Shown here one piece after another: positions 60,131 through 64,000 of a DNA stretch of 64,000 bases (position 1 is its first letter; each line of letters opens with the position of its first letter). The stretch spans positions 19,386 to 83,385 of the forward strand of contig JAJPIK010000021.1 of assembly GCA_021324795.1 (NCBI GenBank), given 5' to 3'. This DNA is from Chloroflexota bacterium. GTDB lineage: Bacteria > Chloroflexota > UBA6077 > FW602-bin22 > CADDYW01. Made by a program: the position numbers and the translations under genes. The notes below the pieces were generated by a model. That model did no database searches. It saw only the letters and a program-made list of their open reading frames with translations, and had not been told where the DNA came from.

Positions 60131-62752
60131 GTGGCGTACCCAGTCCAGGCGCAGACCCTTGGGAATGGCTTGATGGTGATTACCCGTGAGGTACACGATG
60201 CTCCGGTCGCGACGTTCTGGATCTGGTACCGGGTAGGCTCACGCAATGAAACGGCCGGTATGACCGGCATCTCTCACTGGGTCGAGCACATGATGTTTAA
60301 GGGCACGCCAGCGCTCGCCAAGGGGGAAATCTTTCGCTCAGTCTCGAAAAATGGTGGCACGTTGAATGGCTTCACCTGGATTGATTACACCACCTACTTC
60401 GAGACGCTGCCCAGCGACCGCCTGGATCTGGCACTCCGGATCGAATCCGACCGCATGGTAAATTCGCTCTTCGATCCCGAGGAGGTCGCCAGTGAGCGCA
60501 CGGTAATCATTTCCGAGCGCGAAGGGAGTGAGAATTATCCCTCGTTCCACCTGGATGAGGATGTCACGGCCACGGCATTCAAAGTACATCCCTACGGCAA
60601 CAGCGTCATCGGTTGGAAATGTGATCTGCTCGCGATGACCCGCGACGACCTCTATTGCTACTATCGCACCCATTACGCACCGAACAACGCAGTCGTCGTT
60701 GCCGTCGGGAACTTCGAAACTGAGGCTCTGTTCAAACGCATTGAAGAGCTATTTGGCCTGATACCTCCGGGCCCCCCAATTCCACCGATCCGCTCATGCG
60801 AGCCGCCCCAGGAAGGCGAGCGGAGGGTACTCTTGCGTCGTCCCGGTCCAGCTCCCTACTTCATCGCCGCCTACCACGCGCCGGCGGCTGACAATCCGGA
60901 TGTCTATCCCCTCTTCGTCCTCGATGCGATCCTGTCCGGCGCCAAACCCATGGGATTATTCGCGGGTCGTGACGCGATGATGGGACGAAGCTCGCGGCTG
61001 TATCGCTTGCTGGTCGATACCGGTCTCTGCACCGGGGCCGGCTCTTCCTTCGGCTTGACTCACGACCCATACCTTTTCCAACTCTCAGCCGCGCTTCGTC
61101 CCAATACCGGCCTCGAAGAGGTCGAGCGTACCCTGTTCGACGAGATTGATCGCATTCACCACGATGGCGTGCGTTGCGAGGAAGTCGAAAAAGCGATCAA
61201 GCAGGTTCGCGCCCAGTTTGTTTACGCCTCGGAAGGCGTGACCAACCAAGCCTACTGGTTGGGTGACCTCGAAATGGTGAATTCCTATAAGATGCTCGAC
61301 GACTTCGTCGACCAGATAGCCACGGTCACTCGGGAGGACGTCCAACGAGTCAGCCAAATCTACCTCAGTCGCGATAATTGCACGGTCGGCTGGTTTGAGC
61401 CAACCGGCCCCGGGGCTTCGGTAGAAGCTCCCATGGCACCGGTCCAGGCCGTTCGGCCATATTTCTACCAGACACCGGGCATGGCAAGCACTTCGACTCT
61501 AGCGATTCACCACCAGCGTCTCTCCAACGGCATCACGATCATCGGCCACGAGCGCTCGCTGAACCCGGCGGTGATCATTCAGGTAAGCGCCCAGGCTGGC
61601 TCGATCTATGATCCCCCGGGCAAAGCGGGGCTTGCCTACTTTACTGGACGGATGATGCAACGGGGTACGAGCCGCCATACCTTCCAGCAGATCAGCGAGC
61701 TGACCGACCGCGTCGGCGCCTCGCTCAACGTCGCCGGACTCGAGCACACGATCCTGGTCAGTGGGCGCTGCCTCCGCGACGACCTCGACCTCATCGTCGG
61801 GCTGATCGCCGAGGTCATCCGCGATCCGATCTTCCCACCCGAGGAGATCGAGAAGCTGCGCGGCGAGGTCCTTGCCCTACTCCACGAGGAGCGTAACGAC
61901 ACCGGTGCAGTCGCCGGACGCCATTTCCGCGAGCTAGCTTACCCGGCTGACCATCCCTATCACCACTGGTCGCTCGGCAACGAAGCCTCGGTTGCTAGCT
62001 TCAGCCGCGACGACCTGGCGAACTTCCATCGTCGCTACGTCCAACCCAGTCGCATGAACGTCGCCTATTCGGGGGCCATTGCCTTCGACGAATTCGTCGA
62101 CAAGATTACCAAGGCATTCAACGGCTGGACCAGTAGCGGCCCCTCGGCGCCATTCGTCGTCCCCGACGTCACGCCGCCGAATACAGTTATCCGTCAGGAT
62201 TACACGCTGGCCGGCAAGACACAATCCGACATTATCCTTGGTCGACCAAGCTTGAAACGTTCCGATCCCGATTTCTATGCTTTGAGTCTGGCCGATCTCA
62301 TTCTTGGCGGGCTGGGGCTCTTTGGACGTCTGGGCACGACCGTACGCGATCAACAGGGCCTCGCCTACTACGTCCATAGCAACCTCGACGCCACTCTTGG
62401 CCCCGGTCCCTGGGAGGTGCAGGCCGGAGTAAATCCAGTCAACATCGAGCGGGCGATTGAAAGCATCATTCGCGAGGTCGACACCATCCGCACCCAGCCG
62501 GTGAGTGACGAGGAGCTGGCCGATGCGAAAGCCTATCTGACCGGTGCTCTCCCGCTCTCGCTCGAGACCAATGATGGAGTCGCCCGCCTGCTCCAGCGGA
62601 TCGAGACCTATAACCTGGGACTGGACTATCTCGACCGCTATCCGGGCATCATCAACGCACTGACCAAAGAGCAGGTACTCGAGGCCGCAGCACGCTGGTT
62701 CAGCACTGACCAGATCGTCATCGTCACCGCAGGACCACCGGTTTCCCTCTAA
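60131..62752 (+). CDS. M16 family zinc metallopeptidase (two-half, insulinase-like)
   Basis: An 873-residue peptidase with two M16 halves in one chain. The N-terminal half has the inverted zinc motif HWVEH (49-53) in GISHWVEHMMFKGTPA and the distal Glu129 in SERTVIISERE. The C-terminal half begins near residue 455 (RLSNGITIIGHERS) and lacks HxxEH (GLAYFTGRMMQRGT instead), as expected for the non-catalytic half. No signal peptide; probably degrades small peptides in the cytoplasm. GTG start with AGGAGG ten bases upstream. Confidence 0.92.
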   Translation: MAYPVQAQTLGNGLMVITREVHDAPVATFWIWYRVGSRNETAGMTGISHWVEHMMFKGTPALAKGEIFRSVSKNGGTLNGFTWIDYTTYFETLPSDRLDLALRIESDRMVNSLFDPEEVASERTVIISEREGSENYPSFHLDEDVTATAFKVHPYGNSVIGWKCDLLAMTRDDLYCYYRTHYAPNNAVVVAVGNFETEALFKRIEELFGLIPPGPPIPPIRSCEPPQEGERRVLLRRPGPAPYFIAAYHAPAADNPDVYPLFVLDAILSGAKPMGLFAGRDAMMGRSSRLYRLLVDTGLCTGAGSSFGLTHDPYLFQLSAALRPNTGLEEVERTLFDEIDRIHHDGVRCEEVEKAIKQVRAQFVYASEGVTNQAYWLGDLEMVNSYKMLDDFVDQIATVTREDVQRVSQIYLSRDNCTVGWFEPTGPGASVEAPMAPVQAVRPYFYQTPGMASTSTLAIHHQRLSNGITIIGHERSLNPAVIIQVSAQAGSIYDPPGKAGLAYFTGRMMQRGTSRHTFQQISELTDRVGASLNVAGLEHTILVSGRCLRDDLDLIVGLIAEVIRDPIFPPEEIEKLRGEVLALLHEERNDTGAVAGRHFRELAYPADHPYHHWSLGNEASVASFSRDDLANFHRRYVQPSRMNVAYSGAIAFDEFVDKITKAFNGWTSSGPSAPFVVPDVTPPNTVIRQDYTLAGKTQSDIILGRPSLKRSDPDFYALSLADLILGGLGLFGRLGTTVRDQQGLAYYVHSNLDATLGPGPWEVQAGVNPVNIERAIESIIREVDTIRTQPVSDEELADAKAYLTGALPLSLETNDGVARLLQRIETYNLGLDYLDRYPGIINALTKEQVLEAAARWFSTDQIVIVTAGPPVSL

Positions 62753-62830
62753 CTTTCCTCTAACAGAATTCTATCGCCGATCATATTCTCGGCCATTACG
62801 ATTCACACGTGTGAAACTGCGGCCGAGAGT

Positions 62831-63037
62831 ATGCCGATGGCTGGATCGGTCGATCGACGATTTGCCCCGAGCGGAGGCTACACCGGCGCCAATTCTGACA
62901 TCGTCTTCGACTGGCAGCCAACCCGGGTTGGGCAAACCGTCTACTGCTGTCAGGGCTGTGCGGAAGGTGACTCCTGTGATCACGACAATCTGCCAGTCAG
63001 AGACCTCCAACGGCCAGGTTTGCCGAGTTCGGGGTAA
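62831..63037 (+). CDS. Small Cys-rich protein, possibly metal-binding
   Basis: A 68-residue frame with RVGQTVYCCQGCAEGDSCDHDN: four cysteines (CC-x2-C-x5-C) plus His/Asp, suggestive of a metal-binding knuckle like that of short metallothionein-like proteins. The start is uncertain (ATG 62831 or 62837) and only a weak GAGAG precedes it. It may be a true small gene or a remnant. The rest of 62753-63167 has no other gene. Confidence 0.4.
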   Translation: MPMAGSVDRRFAPSGGYTGANSDIVFDWQPTRVGQTVYCCQGCAEGDSCDHDNLPVRDLQRPGLPSSG

Positions 63038-63080
63038 ACGTCGTGATGCCGACCGCTAGAGCAGGTGAACTCGACAGCGT

Positions 63081-63123
63081 GGCCTGGTGAGCAGTGCGAT
63101 AGCTCATTGTCGGCCACCAGGCC
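63081..63123. promoter_or_regulatory. Inverted repeat upstream of groES
   Basis: Outer arms GGCCTGGTG (63081-63089) and CACCAGGCC (63115-63123); inner TGAGC-N9-GCTCA (63088-63106). The inner N9 spacing recalls CIRCE, but the CIRCE sequence TTAGCACTC/GAGTGCTAA is absent. It could be an operator or RNA hairpin 45 bases before the groES start. Confidence 0.35.
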
Positions 63124-63167
63124 GAAAGCAACTACCAATCAATGTGTCAGTGTGGAGGAGGAAGTTT

Positions 63168-63455
63168 ATGGCACTTCAACCATTGGGTGACCGCGTAGTC
63201 GTCAAGCCAAAAGAGCGCGAGGAGACGACGAAGAGCGGAATTGTCCTGCCAGACACCGCGAAAGAGAAGCCTCAGGAAGGCACAATCATCGCAGCCGGCC
63301 CGGGCCGCGTTCTCGAAGATGGCACCCGGGTTCCCCTCGACGTCAAGGTTGGCGACAACGTGCTCTACGCGAAGTACGCCGGGACCGAATATCGCATCGA
63401 CAACGTCGATCATCTGATTCTGAAAGAGTCTGACATTCTTGCAATCGTAGGTTAG
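63168..63455 (+). CDS. groS: Co-chaperonin GroES
   Basis: A 95-residue, heptamer-forming lid of the GroEL chamber. [36 protein letters not shown] is the classic N-terminus with mobile loop, and [30 protein letters not shown] the C-terminus. GGAGGAGG precedes the ATG at 63168. groL follows after 21 bp. Confidence 0.97.
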   Translation: MALQPLGDRVVVKPKEREETTKSGIVLPDTAKEKPQEGTIIAAGPGRVLEDGTRVPLDVKVGDNVLYAKYAGTEYRIDNVDHLILKESDILAIVG

Positions 63456-63458
63456 TAA

Positions 63459-64000
<542 letters not shown>

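Noticed and set aside
63088..63106. CIRCE heat-shock operator
   Set aside because: Spacing N9 fits but the arms TGAGC/GCTCA do not match TTAGCACTC/GAGTGCTAA.

Overview
The window looks like a chromosomal segment of a Chloroflexota bacterium, probably near the Thermomicrobia/Sphaerobacter group (inference; no rRNA is present to test it). The reasons are high G+C, genes packed with 4-bp ATGA overlaps, strong GGAGG ribosome sites, adjacent cofG and cofH genes of coenzyme F420 synthesis, an archaeal-type AdoMet synthetase, several Tat-type lipoprotein sugar-binding proteins, and an N-terminal domain style common in secreted Chloroflexota proteins.

Layout. 0-6 kb: end of fmt, an atypical SDR, ilvE, an intramembrane M50 protease with CBS domains, a DJ-1/PfpI protein, then repeats and a gene fragment. 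6-8 kb: an ABC-2 exporter preceded by a strong promoter, a structured leader and a strong intrinsic terminator. 8-12.6 kb: fabF, archaeal-type AdoMet synthetase, a receiver/RsbRD-like protein, DinB. 12.8-20.2 kb: a complete CUT1 sugar importer (without ATPase), an FG-GAP protein, an IolE-like isomerase and an internally deleted IolG-like dehydrogenase. 20-28 kb: Fpg/Nei glycosylase, hydantoinase/oxoprolinase HyuA-HyuB, a three-gene ABC-2 exporter. 28-35 kb: formylglycine-generating enzyme, TelA/XpaC pair, a decayed gene, an enolase-superfamily dehydratase, a DEAD-box helicase and a NYN-domain protein. 35-45 kb: secreted GH5, a second CUT1 importer, a sulfatase, a D-Ala-D-Ala carboxypeptidase, an M20 amidohydrolase. 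45-51.6 kb: DUF4389, then an IclR-HTH/PPOX fusion directly coupled to cofG-cofH, a hisG-hisE deletion remnant and an MFS transporter. 51.7-52.9 kb: a broken IS21 element. 53-60 kb: GH127 arabinofuranosidase, PucR regulator, a mutarotase-like DUF4432 protein, an orphan sugar-binding lipoprotein. 60-64 kb: an M16 peptidase, a Cys-rich small protein, groES and the start of groEL.

How it fits together. Much of the window serves plant-type carbohydrate use: two importers plus an orphan binding protein, GH5, GH127, an FG-GAP/lyase-like protein, acid-sugar dehydratase, inositol-type enzymes, mutarotase, and a sulfatase whose Cys can be activated by the formylglycine-generating enzyme 11 kb away. Both importers lack an ATPase, so a shared MalK/MsiK-type subunit elsewhere is expected.

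The most unusual items are the IclR-HTH/PPOX fusion heading the F420 operon with a palindrome at its own promoter, the unclassified structured leader and terminator before the ABC exporter, and two genes (IolG-like and hisG-hisE) carrying clean in-frame internal deletions. Several promoters share an extended -10 motif, TGYTATACT.
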